Shown: positions 25,557-34,677, numbered from the stretch's first letter. The stretch is DNA of 52,876 bases from Iningainema tapete BLCC-T55 (GCF_014698965.1 NZ_JACXAE010000119.1:1-52876), one strand, 5' to 3'. Notes: a model not told the origin generated them from the sequence alone. Translations and numbers: made by a program.

Positions 25557-25628
25557 GTAAATTTTTGTAAAATAAGGTTGTTTTTGAGTTATATTTTTGA
25601 GCTTCTAAAATCTAAAATCTAAAATTTT

Positions 25629-26168
25629 ATGCTTCGTTGGTTAAGTTTTTCTGTAATACTGAGTTTTCTGCTGATTAGTTGTTCAACCTCAACAACAGCA
25701 GTTTCTCCTTCTTCATCCAAGGTATCAATGAATTGGGATAAAATACTAGCTACAAATAATTCTGGTCAAGAACTACCAATTTCCGCTAGTGCGACTGTTC
25801 CCAATGGAACAAAGATTCAGTTGGAAGTGGCAAGAACTCCACAACAGCAGTCAATGGGATTGATGTATCGCCCTGCTTTACCAGATAACAGAGGAATGCT
25901 GTTTCAGTTTTCGTCTCCGCAACCTGTCAGTTTTTGGATGAAAAATGTACCTGTACCTCTAGATATGGTTTTTCTTAATCAAGGGCAGGTGCAATATATT
26001 GCTCCTTCTGTACCCCCTTGTACTACCGATCCTTGTCCTACTTATGGACCTAACAAACCTGTTGATATGGTCATAGAACTGCGTGCTGGAAGGGCTGCTG
26101 AGTTAAAATTGAAAGCAGGCGATCGCCTTAAAATTGAGTTTTTCAACCCTAGTACTTCACAAAGCTAA
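25629..26168 (+). CDS. DUF192 family lipoprotein
   Basis: The 179-aa product begins with a lipoprotein signal peptide (LSFSVILSFLLISCSTS; lipobox LLISC, Cys18). The DUF192 domain follows: LEVARTPQQQSMGLMYRPALPDNRGMLFQF, SFWMKNVPVPLDMVFL, and VIELRAGRAAELKLKAGD. DUF192 proteins are small beta-barrels of uncertain function, usually extracytoplasmic. It starts 72 bases after the NblR-like gene in the same direction and may be co-transcribed with it. Confidence 0.88.
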   Translation: MLRWLSFSVILSFLLISCSTSTTAVSPSSSKVSMNWDKILATNNSGQELPISASATVPNGTKIQLEVARTPQQQSMGLMYRPALPDNRGMLFQFSSPQPVSFWMKNVPVPLDMVFLNQGQVQYIAPSVPPCTTDPCPTYGPNKPVDMVIELRAGRAAELKLKAGDRLKIEFFNPSTSQS

Positions 26169-26570
26169 TTTGTCATGAGCCAGCACTAAGGTATAAAAAT
26201 ATACTTATATCTTCTGCTTTCTGCCTTGCCCAAAGAACTGGTCAAAAATACTTCTTTTGGCATAGATACTAAATGTTGCCAATCAGAGAGTATAGATTCA
26301 GGAATCTCTCTTCGTATAGGTGTAGACAATTACTGCACTGAGGTAAAAAAGATTAAACATACCTTAACAAGTAAGCTTGTTGTTATTGGTTATCAAAGTA
26401 GAAAAGTGGTGCTATTATTAGTATTCCCACTTTTCTCTATTAAATAACACTACACACACTTATACTTTGGATTTGATTGGCGTAAGTGCAGTGACAACTT
26501 AAATACTGCACACCAGTTGCTTCAATTTGTAAATTAATACTTGAAAATACTTTTCACACAAGGAGGTGAA
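26169..26570. other. Gap without a convincing gene
   Basis: This 402-base stretch holds a 73-codon frame from a TTG at 26226, but with no ribosome-binding site and no recognisable domain. I see no RNA gene or repeat. The promoter of the DUF2949 gene probably lies near its end. Confidence 0.4.
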
Positions 26571-26768
26571 ATGCTAATGTTACCGTCAACTTATTCTCGA
26601 CTTGTTAGTTTTCTATTAGAAGATTTAGCTCTTTCTACAGCTTCGGTTGCAGTCGCTCTTCGTCGTAGTGAACAAGACCCAGGTCCACTGCCGATGATTC
26701 TATGGCAATATGGCTTAATTACTCTAGAACAGTTAGAAAAAATTTACGATTGGCTCGAAACTGTATAA
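26571..26768 (+). CDS. DUF2949 domain protein, 65 aa
   Basis: The small helical product has YSRLVSFLLEDLALSTASVAVALRR, EQDPGPLPMILWQYGLITLEQLEKIYDWLE, the typical DUF2949 pattern found in cyanobacteria. Its role is unknown. A near-perfect AAGGAGG (26560-26566) lies just upstream and fits ATGs at 26571 or 26577; the first is used here. A longer frame from 26541 would place this ribosome-binding site inside the gene and is rejected. Confidence 0.85.
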   Translation: MLMLPSTYSRLVSFLLEDLALSTASVAVALRRSEQDPGPLPMILWQYGLITLEQLEKIYDWLETV

Positions 26769-26799
26769 AAGTGAGTAACTCGTTAAGGAGAATCAAAAC

Positions 26800-26916
26800 A
26801 TGCCACATCGGATTTGCTTGTTTCAAAAGCTGATGGATAAAGAAAGTGAGTATATATACTTATACTTATTTAATACTCTGGTGGGGCGGGTTACTGAAAA
26901 TGCCCGCCTTTTCTAA
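26800..26916 (+). CDS. Possible 38-aa small protein
   Basis: A short frame (MPHRICLFQKLMDKESEYIY and a hydrophobic end) follows the DUF2949 gene by 31 bases and has a good AAGGAG 10 bases before its ATG. Its last ten codons overlap the terminator hairpin at 26885-26914. It could be a genuine small protein or merely a ribosome-binding-site-like sequence in a 3' UTR. Confidence 0.3.
   Translation: MPHRICLFQKLMDKESEYIYLYLFNTLVGRVTENARLF
26885..26914 (+). terminator. Intrinsic terminator after the DUF2949 gene
   Basis: GGCGGG and CCCGCC pair across a 12-base loop and are followed by TTTTCT. Its position fits the end of the DUF2949 transcript. Confidence 0.75.
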
Positions 26917-26935
26917 ATCTTGAATTAAGATTAAC

Positions 26936-27187
26936 TCATTCAGAAGCAGTAACTTGTCTATTGTTAAGATGATTGATTGACCAACGGTGATCTATCGCCA
27001 AAGAAGAGAATTGGCAAACATCTTCCAAATGCTTTTGTTGAGCGGCTGCTTTACGTAGGGTAATAATTAATTGATTTACCTGATGCCGTAAATCTGGGTT
27101 ATCACTGACTGCTGACATCGTTTGCCTTTCGAGAAGTTGCAGTATGAGCTCGTAGTGGATTGGTGAAGGCAGAGGAATTTGCTCCAT
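26936..27187 (-). CDS. Small cyanobacterial protein (DUF5340-like)
   Basis: The 83-aa product opens MEQIPLPSPIHYELILQLLE and has LRHQVNQLIITLRKAAAQQK, a helical protein resembling the cyanobacterial DUF5340 family. I recall this pattern but cannot verify the family number here. No membrane or catalytic motif is present. It lies upstream of trpC in the same direction, with about 100 bases between them, and is convergent with the DUF2949 gene. Confidence 0.65.
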   Translation of the reverse strand: MEQIPLPSPIHYELILQLLERQTMSAVSDNPDLRHQVNQLIITLRKAAAQQKHLEDVCQFSSLAIDHRWSINHLNNRQVTASE

Positions 27188-27289
27188 GTAAATAACTTTA
27201 GATTTTTGATTTAGATGTGTTTTTGATTTTTTTATTACATAAATCTTTACACAATTAATAACTATTTAGCTACAGTAAGATTATTTTAC

Positions 27290-28180
27290 TCATAAAGATT
27301 TGCCAAAAAGATGAGTAATTGCTAATTCAGGATCTGGTTGTTTCACTAAAGACTCTCCAATCAGAACGGCTGATGCTCCTGCAAGTAATACTACATTTAA
27401 ATCTTCTGTTCTATCTATTCCTGACTCGCTGACAACAACAATGTTCCTTTCCTGTAATTCTTTACCTCTTGCTGCTAATATTTCGCAAGTATTGGACAAT
27501 TTAACGGAAAAATCTTCTAAGTTGCGATTATTAATACCAATTAAGGAAACGCCATCTAGAGCTAGTACATTGTCTAACTCGGCAACCGTGTGAACTTCGA
27601 TTAAAGCAGCCATTTTTAGTGCATTGGCAATTTTGAGAAAGTATTGCAAATCTTGGGTGTTAAGTACTGCCGCAATTAACAATACCGCGTCTGCACCTTG
27701 AAGTCTTGCCAAGTACATTTGATAGGGATATATCACAAAATCTTTGCATAGTAGTGGTATATCTACCGCTGTACGAACTTTAGCTAAGTTTTCAAAGCTG
27801 CCAGAAAAGAACTTTGTATCTGTCAGTACAGAAATACAACTAGCGCCACCTTGTTGATATTTTAAGGCGATCGCCACCGGATCAAAGTCTGGGCGTAAAA
27901 TTCCTTTACTGGGAGAAGCTTTTTTCACTTCCGCAATTAAAGCAGGCTTAGTCTTACCTTGACGTAGTGCAGCCACAAAATCAAGGGTAGGGGGGCTTGA
28001 AAGTACTTGACGTTGCAGCTCTTGCAAAGACAACTTCTCCCGCATTTGCTCAACTTCTACTTCTTTGTGCCAAATAATTTCTTCTAAGATATTTTTCGGC
28101 TCCGCATCAGGCAAAGCAACCTGATAGCGCATCATGGATACAGCAACAGCAGGGTTAGGTTGACGGCGACGGATTTGCAT
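27290..28180 (-). CDS. trpC: Indole-3-glycerol phosphate synthase
   Basis: TrpC closes the indole ring in tryptophan synthesis, converting CdRP to indole-3-glycerol phosphate. The 296-aa product carries the TIM-barrel signatures [52 protein letters not shown] and VVVSESGI. The N-terminus ([14 protein letters not shown]) is the extended form usual in cyanobacteria. lpdA lies upstream on the same strand with a palindromic hairpin between them. Confidence 0.94.
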   Translation of the reverse strand: MQIRRRQPNPAVAVSMMRYQVALPDAEPKNILEEIIWHKEVEVEQMREKLSLQELQRQVLSSPPTLDFVAALRQGKTKPALIAEVKKASPSKGILRPDFDPVAIALKYQQGGASCISVLTDTKFFSGSFENLAKVRTAVDIPLLCKDFVIYPYQMYLARLQGADAVLLIAAVLNTQDLQYFLKIANALKMAALIEVHTVAELDNVLALDGVSLIGINNRNLEDFSVKLSNTCEILAARGKELQERNIVVVSESGIDRTEDLNVVLLAGASAVLIGESLVKQPDPELAITHLFGKSL

Positions 28181-28210
28181 AATTAGGGAATGGGGAATGG
28201 GGGGGAAAAT

Positions 28211-28239
28211 GTAGAGACGCCCCGGCGGGGCGTCTCTAC
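28211..28239. terminator. GAGACG palindrome (family B), copy 4
   Basis: GTAGAGACGCCCC and its complement surround GGC. It begins three bases after the lpdA stop codon and is likely to end that transcript, partly insulating trpC. Confidence 0.7.
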
Positions 28240-28242
28240 GTT

Positions 28243-29670
28243 TTAGGCGATCGCTCGCTTGTACGCTTCATCCAGTACTTCGGATAGTGTAGGATGGGCG
28301 TGGACTAGATGAGCGAGTTTGTGAACTGTTTGACGGTTGGCGATAGCTGCAGATGCTTCGTGAATTAAGTCGGAAGCGTGGATGCCAAAAATGTGGACTC
28401 CCAAAACTTCACCTGTGTCAGTACGATACACTACCTTTGCCATACCATCAGCTTCACCTTCTGCAAGTGCTTTGGAGTTTCCTTTGAAGTAAGTTTTCGT
28501 CGCGGCTACAGAAAATCCTTCGGCACTACCTTTTTCCTTGGCGGCTGCTTCAGTCATACCTACATAACTAATTTCTGGATGAGTAAAAGCTGCTGCAGGG
28601 ATGCTGTGATAGTCTACTTCTCTGTGTCTTCCACAAATATTTTCCACTGCTACGATACCTTGGGCAGAAGCAGCGTGGGCTAGCATCATCTTACCGTTGG
28701 CATCACCAATTGCCCAGAGATGAGGTACTGTTTCACCTGCTGACAGTACTGCCATAGTGTCGTTAACTGGGATGAAGTTGCGTCTATCCAGTTCTACACC
28801 TACAGATTCTAAACCAAGGTTTTGTGTTGCGGGGATACGTCCTGTAGCAACCAAGCAAGCGTCTACTTCTAGTACATCTACGAATTCTTTCGTTTTGAAG
28901 TCGGCTAATTCAATGACTACGGGTGTTCCGGGAATGACTTTCCTAGCGTATATTCCCACACGGGTTTCAATATCGCGGGGAGTAATTAGTACTCGTTCGG
29001 CTAGTTTGGCAATATCGCGATCGAATCCTGGCATCAGCTGATCTAAAGCTTCAATCATGGTGATTTCACAGCCTAAAGCTGAGTATACATCGGAAAATTC
29101 CAAGCCGATGTAGCCACTACCAATAATTGCTACCCAGTCTGGTAGCCATTCTAACTTTACACCTTGGTCACTGGTAAAGACAGTTTTGCCATCTACTTCA
29201 ATACCTGGAGGAACAAAAGGAACGGAACCAGGGGAAAGAATGATGTCTTTAGCTGTGATAGCTTTTTCGCCCCCCTCTGTGGTAACACTGACTTTTTGTA
29301 TTCCAGCTATTTTACCACGACCCCGGATAATATCTACTTTGAGACGTTTGAGGCTGTTGGTTAAGTCGCCTTGAATTTTCGCGACGAGATTGAGGGCATG
29401 GTTAGCGATCGCAACTCTATCAAATTCTACACTACCCAGTTGAATTCCCAACGATTTGAGGTGGTGGGCATCTTTTAACTCCCGCACACGTCCAGAAGCT
29501 GCCAGTAGCGCCTTAGAAGGAATGCAGCCTCGGTTGACACATGTACCACCCATGTCCGCTGCTTCAATAATAGCTGTTTTTAGACCACAACTAACGGCAT
29601 GTAAAGCAGCGCCATGTCCGCCTACTCCTGCGCCGATAATCACTAAGTCGTAATCAAATTCTTGACTCAC
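28243..29670 (-). CDS. lpdA: Dihydrolipoyl dehydrogenase
   Basis: The 475-aa flavoprotein has the FAD motif [19 protein letters not shown], the redox-active disulphide [17 protein letters not shown] (Cys44, Cys49), an NAD-binding motif [21 protein letters not shown], and the C-terminal His-Glu motif [13 protein letters not shown]. It is the E3 subunit that reoxidises lipoamide in pyruvate dehydrogenase and the glycine cleavage system. The start codon lies only 23 bases from the stop of the upstream tnpB gene, so the natural promoter region is inside or replaced by the insertion element. Confidence 0.94.
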   Translation of the reverse strand: MSQEFDYDLVIIGAGVGGHGAALHAVSCGLKTAIIEAADMGGTCVNRGCIPSKALLAASGRVRELKDAHHLKSLGIQLGSVEFDRVAIANHALNLVAKIQGDLTNSLKRLKVDIIRGRGKIAGIQKVSVTTEGGEKAITAKDIILSPGSVPFVPPGIEVDGKTVFTSDQGVKLEWLPDWVAIIGSGYIGLEFSDVYSALGCEITMIEALDQLMPGFDRDIAKLAERVLITPRDIETRVGIYARKVIPGTPVVIELADFKTKEFVDVLEVDACLVATGRIPATQNLGLESVGVELDRRNFIPVNDTMAVLSAGETVPHLWAIGDANGKMMLAHAASAQGIVAVENICGRHREVDYHSIPAAAFTHPEISYVGMTEAAAKEKGSAEGFSVAATKTYFKGNSKALAEGEADGMAKVVYRTDTGEVLGVHIFGIHASDLIHEASAAIANRQTVHKLAHLVHAHPTLSEVLDEAYKRAIA

Positions 29671-29693
29671 GTTAGTTTCCCCGTGTGCTTCAT

Positions 29694-31019
29694 CTATATA
29701 TTCTTCTTTTGACTAACTCCCCTGGAAGACAGCCGAGGGGATTCTTTCGCTAAAGAATTAGTTCTGGTTTTCCAAATTCTAATTCTACCTACGGTTGTCA
29801 AGCACCGTCTACCGATTCTGCTCAGGTTAATGCCTAAGTTCATCGCTACTTTTCTAAGTATATTTGCAGCCGCTTGGATGTCGGCGTTCACTAAACTACC
29901 ATTTTGTGTACGATACAAACCGCGTTTAATTCTCCTACCAGACGCTTTCCACCCGTCTGGCTTTTTGCCATGTTCGGGCAGGGAGTCACCATCTAGATAC
30001 GAAGCGCAAGAAGTGTTAGCTTCTTCCGTTTCAATGTAGCGAATACCGTACAAAGTACACAGTTGTTTAATACGTTCTTTGAGCTTTGCTAATGGCATCT
30101 GGACAAATTGCTGATTGCTTTTTTTGCCCATGTCAGAACCATCTTTTATCCCTTCATTCCAACCAACAACAATAGTTCCTATTCCATGAGTTAAACAATG
30201 ATTAACAGCAATCCTTGCGGCTTTGTTAACCATGTCTCTCATCTGATGATTGCGCTTGCGAGTAATTTTATCTAGAAAATTATCCCAATATTTCTGGGTC
30301 TTACCTTCTTTATGATTAGCAACTCGCTTGTTGTAGAGTTGATTCATTGACTTGGCTTGTTTTGAATCAACCAAGAAGGAATTACCAAAGGTATCAACGC
30401 AAGCCATTAAATTAGCAGATGTACCAAGGTCAATTGACAAAGCTTGGTCAATATCTAATTTAACTGTTACTGGTTCTACTTCATAACTGCACTCAAGGTA
30501 AAATTCACCATTTTTAGGCAGTATTGTAAATTCCTTAATTTTTTTAAAATCAAGGTTAGTTGGTAACGGTAAGAAGAATTCCTTAACCTTGAACCAACGG
30601 TTAATTTGTAATCCCAAAGGAAAACGAATCAAACCATCTACCATAGTAGGTCTACCAGCACCAGTATTAGGATATGCAACTTTGTACATACCTCCAGATG
30701 CCCGGTAATCGGGTGCTTTTGGCTTTTGATTTAGCTCACCCTTAAAAAATAAGTCACGCAACTTCCTAAACGATTTAAATGCCTCAGAAACACTTAACAA
30801 CGTTTGCTGTGCAGGCACAGATGGCATTACTTGGGCGTGTATATTGTTCCCTACTTCATACACGGGGTCAAATTTAGAAATTATCCTACCCGTCTTGAAA
30901 AATATTTGACGTGCCCAATACACACCACAGTTGTACAAACTATTAGATTGCTCGCAGAGAAAAGTCAGAATTGCTTTTGTATCCCCATCACAATATATTA
31001 AGTTTTGCTGAATACCCAT
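29694..31019 (-). CDS. TnpB-family protein (IS200/IS605 type), solitary
   Basis: The 441-aa product has a TnpB/OrfB layout: an N-terminal REC-like part, a RuvC strand with [15 protein letters not shown] (Asp197), and a C-terminal [14 protein letters not shown] (Asp380). The usual glutamate of RuvC-II (IVVEDL) is replaced by VVGWNEG (residues 284-290). The usual CxxC zinc finger is also absent: [10 protein letters not shown] lies where it would begin. This is the divergent form common in cyanobacteria. Such TnpB proteins are RNA-guided nucleases of transposons, but no TnpA recombinase lies beside this one. Glu330 or neighbouring acids could supply the missing function. The element sits between lpdA and a gene-free stretch. 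Confidence 0.85.
   Translation of the reverse strand: MGIQQNLIYCDGDTKAILTFLCEQSNSLYNCGVYWARQIFFKTGRIISKFDPVYEVGNNIHAQVMPSVPAQQTLLSVSEAFKSFRKLRDLFFKGELNQKPKAPDYRASGGMYKVAYPNTGAGRPTMVDGLIRFPLGLQINRWFKVKEFFLPLPTNLDFKKIKEFTILPKNGEFYLECSYEVEPVTVKLDIDQALSIDLGTSANLMACVDTFGNSFLVDSKQAKSMNQLYNKRVANHKEGKTQKYWDNFLDKITRKRNHQMRDMVNKAARIAVNHCLTHGIGTIVVGWNEGIKDGSDMGKKSNQQFVQMPLAKLKERIKQLCTLYGIRYIETEEANTSCASYLDGDSLPEHGKKPDGWKASGRRIKRGLYRTQNGSLVNADIQAAANILRKVAMNLGINLSRIGRRCLTTVGRIRIWKTRTNSLAKESPRLSSRGVSQKKNI
29719..29758 (-). ncRNA. Candidate right-end hairpins/omega-RNA 3' end
   Basis: Read on the minus strand, ATTCTTTAGCGAAAGAAT forms a perfect hairpin. It is followed at once by CCCCT...AGGGG as a second hairpin and then GTTAGTCAA. 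These lie at the 3' end of the tnpB reading frame, where IS605-type elements carry the right end and the omega-RNA scaffold. The guide would then fall in the short space before lpdA. The assignment is by position and fold only. Confidence 0.4.
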
Positions 31020-31477
31020 TAAAAGCTTATCTTTTTTATCTATTTTAGATTTCTTCGTACCCAGTGTAATTACCCCCCTTACTGTTGTTAGTTTATGTAT
31101 TTTAATCTACCATATATATATACAATTTGACAGCTATAATTTCCGGAATATGGCTAAATTTTATCCCAACAAATATAGGCATGAAGGTAACGCGGTATCG
31201 TTGTTAAACTACCATTTTGTTTTTTAACCAAAACGCAGAAAGAAAATAGCAGAAAGATTGCAGGAAATTATCTGTGATGTTTGTAATGAAAATCGGTGGA
31301 AGATTATTGCAATATTTTCTTATAACTGACCGTACAATCAGTGGAAGTTTCTTAATTTTAAGGTTTCGTTACTACTTTTGCGTTTTTTGCCAAGAGTAAA
31401 CCTATGCATCCAAACTTAATGTAAAATTTTTGCATACTAGGGGTAAGTTGTAAACACAATGATGAGGCTATCTCCCT
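31020..31477. other. Gap of about 460 bases upstream of tnpB
   Basis: This region separates the divergent tnpB and helical-repeat genes. It should contain the left end of the IS element and both promoters. I could not define the left-end hairpin with confidence, and no gene or RNA is evident. It is AT-rich with several T- and A-runs. Confidence 0.4.
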
Positions 31478-33016
31478 ATGGCTAACACCAACGAGCAGTG
31501 TCCCACTTTAGAAAAACTACTGGATCGTCTAGATCATTTACAAAACCAAAGGTTAGTGCAAGAACTAGTAGCAAACCATCCTGAACTCAAGGAGGAGATT
31601 GAACAATTCGTTATTTCCATCCCTGATCGAGATTCATCTCAACAATCGTATAACATAACACCACATTCAACATCAAGCAAGAAACAGTCTCCATCAGTCC
31701 GTCGCACAACAGTCGATCCGACTCCTTACCAAAAACAGGTACGACAAATTCTGCGGGATGCAGTGCGCTCTTGGGAAGATGGATATGATGAAGATCCTGT
31801 TAGCGAAGAAATACTAAGTATAATTCAAACTGCTGTAGATTTTAGCGAACGGGGAGATGGAAATAATGCCTTGATTATTTTGGCAGCGATTACCCAAGCC
31901 TGTGTAGAAAATTGGGATGATGTAGCTGACTACGGTGCTGAGAATGAGGAGATTGTCGAGGCATTGAATAGTGCTTGGTGTGAGGCTATCCTCACCACCG
32001 AATTTACAGAGGAGGAAAAACTCGATCTCGAAGAGAATTTAGAAGCATGGCAGGATGAGTGGAGTGCTAATTTTGAAATGGCTTTGGAGGCTTTGCGCCA
32101 AGGTTGGGATTATCCACCTCTGGTGCGGGTTCTTCAAGGTAATGTGACAAAACAAGGAGCTTGGGAAGGAGAACCCCCAGATTACGCTGATGATTTGGCT
32201 TTGATTCGGTTGAAGATTCTCGAAAGTGATGAGCGTTACCAAGAATACCTGTATTTGGCAGAAGCAGAAGGGCAGACTAAGCAGTATCTCACAATGTTAG
32301 GTCGTTTAGGTCGGGTTGAGGAAGCAATGAATGCAGCACAAACCCAAATGACTTCGATGAATGAAGCTTTTGCCCTAGCTAAAACATTACAAGAACAGGG
32401 GGCTTTGGCGCAAGCACTGCAAATTGCTCAAACTGGGTTGAAGTTAGAAGGGAATTGTCAGTACGATTTGGGAACTTGGACAAGTGATTTAGCTGTTGAG
32501 TTGGGAGATAAACAAGCTGCGCTATCTGCTAAAATTGCTGCTTTCGCTGCCAAACCCTCTTTTACCGATTACCAGAAGATAGAGGAATTAGCTGGAGAAA
32601 ATTGGGCAAGTGTAAAAACAGACTTGTTACAAATACTGCGCACCTACAAAGGTTGGGGATGCGACGAGGCGAAGGTGGCAATTTTCTTGCATGAGGGGTT
32701 AATTGAGGATGCGATCGCGATCGTTTCTGAACTTAGTTCTTACAGTTCCCAGTTAATTCACAGTGTAATGGATGCTGCCATATCTCACAACCCCGATTGG
32801 GTAATTGCAAATGCCCGTCGCCGTGCCGAATCAATTATGGATGGGGGTAAAGCCGAACATTATGACAACGCAGTTGAATGGTTAAAAAAAGCACGCGCTG
32901 CCTACTTGGAATCTGGGAGAAAAGCAGATTGGGCAACATATCGGGAAAAGTTAGTGCAAACACATGGTCGTAAGTATAAACTAATGGGATTATTCAAGCA
33001 ACGGGATATGCAATAA
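31478..33016 (+). CDS. Helical-repeat protein of unknown function, 512 aa
   Basis: The product is acidic and helical throughout. Residues 1-70 (TLEKLLDRLDHLQNQRLVQELVANHPELKEEIEQFV) are followed by a low-complexity linker and then by TPR-like helical pairs from about residue 85 to the end (for example AMNAAQTQMTSMNEAFALAKTLQEQGALAQALQIAQTGL). Similar C-terminal parts occur with SWIM zinc-finger proteins in cyanobacteria, but no SWIM gene is in the window. There is no signal peptide. It is probably a scaffold. The gene is flanked downstream by three hairpins at 33032-33110. Confidence 0.65.
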   Translation: MANTNEQCPTLEKLLDRLDHLQNQRLVQELVANHPELKEEIEQFVISIPDRDSSQQSYNITPHSTSSKKQSPSVRRTTVDPTPYQKQVRQILRDAVRSWEDGYDEDPVSEEILSIIQTAVDFSERGDGNNALIILAAITQACVENWDDVADYGAENEEIVEALNSAWCEAILTTEFTEEEKLDLEENLEAWQDEWSANFEMALEALRQGWDYPPLVRVLQGNVTKQGAWEGEPPDYADDLALIRLKILESDERYQEYLYLAEAEGQTKQYLTMLGRLGRVEEAMNAAQTQMTSMNEAFALAKTLQEQGALAQALQIAQTGLKLEGNCQYDLGTWTSDLAVELGDKQAALSAKIAAFAAKPSFTDYQKIEELAGENWASVKTDLLQILRTYKGWGCDEAKVAIFLHEGLIEDAIAIVSELSSYSSQLIHSVMDAAISHNPDWVIANARRRAESIMDGGKAEHYDNAVEWLKKARAAYLESGRKADWATYREKLVQTHGRKYKLMGLFKQRDMQ

Positions 33017-33031
33017 TCTCTTGTTCGTAGT

Positions 33032-33110
33032 AAGGACTTTAGTCCTTCCCCCTGTTCATCGCCTGCGATTCAAATCGCAGGCTAATACCTAAAGTTCTCT
33101 TTAGAGAACT
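33032..33110. repeat. Three consecutive short hairpins
   Basis: AAGGACTTTAGTCCTT (33032-33047), GCCTGCGATT-CA-AATCGCAGGC (33061-33082) and AGTTCTCTTTAGAGAACT (33093-33110) follow each other downstream of the helical-repeat gene. Together they can end its transcript and form a compact repeat cluster. Confidence 0.65.
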
Positions 33111-33150
33111 ACATATTTATATGGAAAATTATGTTTTGAATTACCTGTAT

Positions 33151-33390
33151 TTAAATGGCTGCAGCAAGACGCAAATCAGCAATAACGGGTAGTTCAAACA
33201 ATGTTTTCTCTGATAAACGCTTTGAGAAAAACAAAATTTCTAAATTTTCTATTTCATTTGTAGAAGGGTGGAAACGAGCCACAACTCCATATTCAATTTC
33301 TTCTGATTCTTGCTCAGGATATGGTAAACATTTATTAATATATAGAATATCTCCTTCACTGTCGTATTCAAAACTTAATTTCGCGTCCAT
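33151..33390 (-). CDS. DUF2283 domain protein
   Basis: The 79-aa product has the DUF2283 pattern: DAKLSFEYDSEGDILYINKC followed by VVARFHPSTNEIENLEILFFSKRL. The family often accompanies small toxin-like proteins and behaves as an antitoxin in some cases. Here the upstream gene, overlapping by 16 bases, encodes a 109-aa nuclease-like protein, making a two-gene TA-like unit. Confidence 0.75.
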   Translation of the reverse strand: MDAKLSFEYDSEGDILYINKCLPYPEQESEEIEYGVVARFHPSTNEIENLEILFFSKRLSEKTLFELPVIADLRLAAAI

Positions 33391-33704
33391 ATCACTTCTC
33401 CTTGAGTTACCTTGCGAGCAATGTAGGCGGTTACAATCCAGTTGCGTTCTTGAGGAACGGTATCTGTAACTACTGCTACCACTATATGCTTTCCCTTGCG
33501 GAGGGTAGGATACCAGCGTGAAAACAAAAGTGTATTCTCAAATCTTAGATCACATCGAACCTCATCGGGATCGGCTAAGGTATCAGCCATTATTTCATGA
33601 TATGTTGTAGGCATATCAGGGTGTCGGTTCAAAATGTGTCTTTCTCGTTCCTCTGATAGCTCTATTTCGCTGTCTAGATACGGACAAAAGAATCGAACTA
33701 TCAC
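33375..33704 (-). CDS. Putative PBECR-like nuclease/toxin
   Basis: The 109-aa product has SEERERHILNRHPDMPTTYHEIMADTLADPDEV and later strands FENTLLFSRWYP and IVVAVVTDTV, NWIVTAYIARKV. The ERxxHI...HP start and small size resemble barnase/EndoU/ColicinE5-like RNase folds (PBECR). The family call is tentative. The overlap with the DUF2283 gene suggests toxin followed by antitoxin, as in other cyanobacterial pairs. Confidence 0.6.
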   Translation of the reverse strand: MIVRFFCPYLDSEIELSEERERHILNRHPDMPTTYHEIMADTLADPDEVRCDLRFENTLLFSRWYPTLRKGKHIVVAVVTDTVPQERNWIVTAYIARKVTQGEVIWTRN

Positions 33705-33727
33705 AGTTTTTCTACTTTTCTTTTCAC

Positions 33728-34357
33728 CTAACTTGATATCAATTTAGCAAATCTCTTTAAAACCCTTAAAACCCAGTATAGCTCATTGTCCGGACGAAAC
33801 AGAGAGAATTCAGTGGAAAAAGCATACTGAGGTGGCTGATTATGTAAAAGTTTGATGAAGAGAAAATGACTGCCATTGGTTACTAACCCAAAGGTTGGTT
33901 GCTCAGTATTAAGATTAGCTATCATGTAAAATAAGGCTTGGGCGATGGCATCTTTGAGGGAAAATCCTGCTTGTTTAGACTCAATAACTGCTATCCAAAC
34001 TTGTCGCTGCAATACCAAAATATCAACTCGTCCCCAAACCGTCTTATTTTCATTTTGCAACGCTACATCTACCCGTTTTTCCAAAACTGGACGAATAGGG
34101 GCGCGGTAAAATCCTGCTAATGACAGCAAGGGTGACAGCACCACCATTTTTACCAAGTCTTCTAACAGCGGATATTTATTGAGATAAAGAAACTCTGTCT
34201 TAACTCTATCTAAAGCTTCAATTTCTGATTGATTTAGTTCTGGCAAATTATCCTGCCATTCTAAAAAGAAGTTTGGATCGTTAAATACTTGACGGAGGTT
34301 GAATTGATCTTCAACCTCACTCAGTGTCAGTTCGCTTGCTTGGATAATTTGAGCCAT
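33728..34357 (-). CDS. Type I restriction R-like PD-(D/E)XK protein
   Basis: The 209-aa product corresponds to the N-terminal nuclease part of HsdR-like proteins. It has GRVDILVLQRQVWIAVIESKQAGFSL, giving Asp112 and Glu126-x-Lys128, and lacks the helicase motor. Many cyanobacteria carry such stand-alone proteins, often annotated as restriction endonuclease subunit R; their function is unknown. No HsdM or HsdS gene is adjacent. It could be an orphan nuclease in a conflict island. Confidence 0.75.
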   Translation of the reverse strand: MAQIIQASELTLSEVEDQFNLRQVFNDPNFFLEWQDNLPELNQSEIEALDRVKTEFLYLNKYPLLEDLVKMVVLSPLLSLAGFYRAPIRPVLEKRVDVALQNENKTVWGRVDILVLQRQVWIAVIESKQAGFSLKDAIAQALFYMIANLNTEQPTFGLVTNGSHFLFIKLLHNQPPQYAFSTEFSLFRPDNELYWVLRVLKRFAKLISS

Positions 34358-34397
34358 TGCTTGCAGAATAGAGAACTTGCTGCTGTATTTCTAGTAT

Positions 34398-34449
34398 AGG
34401 AGTTACAATAAATTTGAGTAAATTGCCTAAGTAAACTATGTCCGAATAA
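34398..34449 (+). pseudogene. Decapitated copy of the antitoxin-like gene start
   Basis: ATTTGAGTA-ATTGCC followed by an ATG and two codons (Met-Ser-Glu, then stop) matches the upstream region and first codons of the gene at 34787. The rest of the gene is missing; the sequence jumps to the end of the DUF2281 gene. It records a tandem duplication followed by deletion. Confidence 0.55.
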
Positions 34450-34467
34450 AATCTCCTCGTGTAATCT

Positions 34468-34677
34468 CTACCACTTAATTTCCCCACGAGCCAAACGATT
34501 CTCATAGTCTTCCAAATTAATTAGGTAGTCATAATCTGACTCAACAATTTCTTGGCACTCAGTAAAGTGATGACTGTAATGCTTCAATAGCAAGGTATCT
34601 ATAAAATCACTTACTTCCTGAACCAGGTATTCTGGAAGAATACGAATCTTAGAGATGGTTTGGTCATGTACACTCAT
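34468..34677 (-). CDS. DUF2281-like antitoxin, copy 1
   Basis: The 69-aa product opens MSVHDQTISKIRILPEYLVQ and ends LEDYENRLARGEIKW. It is a paralogue of the protein at 35183-35392 and resembles DUF2281/VapB-type small antitoxins. No PIN toxin lies next to it. Both paralogues end next to the same ATCTCCTCGTRTAATCTC string, showing the duplication includes flanking DNA. Confidence 0.65.
   Translation of the reverse strand: MSVHDQTISKIRILPEYLVQEVSDFIDTLLLKHYSHHFTECQEIVESDYDYLINLEDYENRLARGEIKW

Noticed and set aside
26226-26447. 73-codon frame with TTG start after the DUF192 gene
   Set aside because: It has no ribosome-binding site, no recognisable domain and an unusual composition; probably untranslated.
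28378-29653. Plus-strand frames opposite lpdA
   Set aside because: They are antisense shadows of a well-conserved gene and contain no recognisable domains.
34317-34505. 62-codon minus-strand frame overlapping the restriction-like gene start
   Set aside because: It overlaps a better gene in another frame and its sequence derives from the duplicated antitoxin region.
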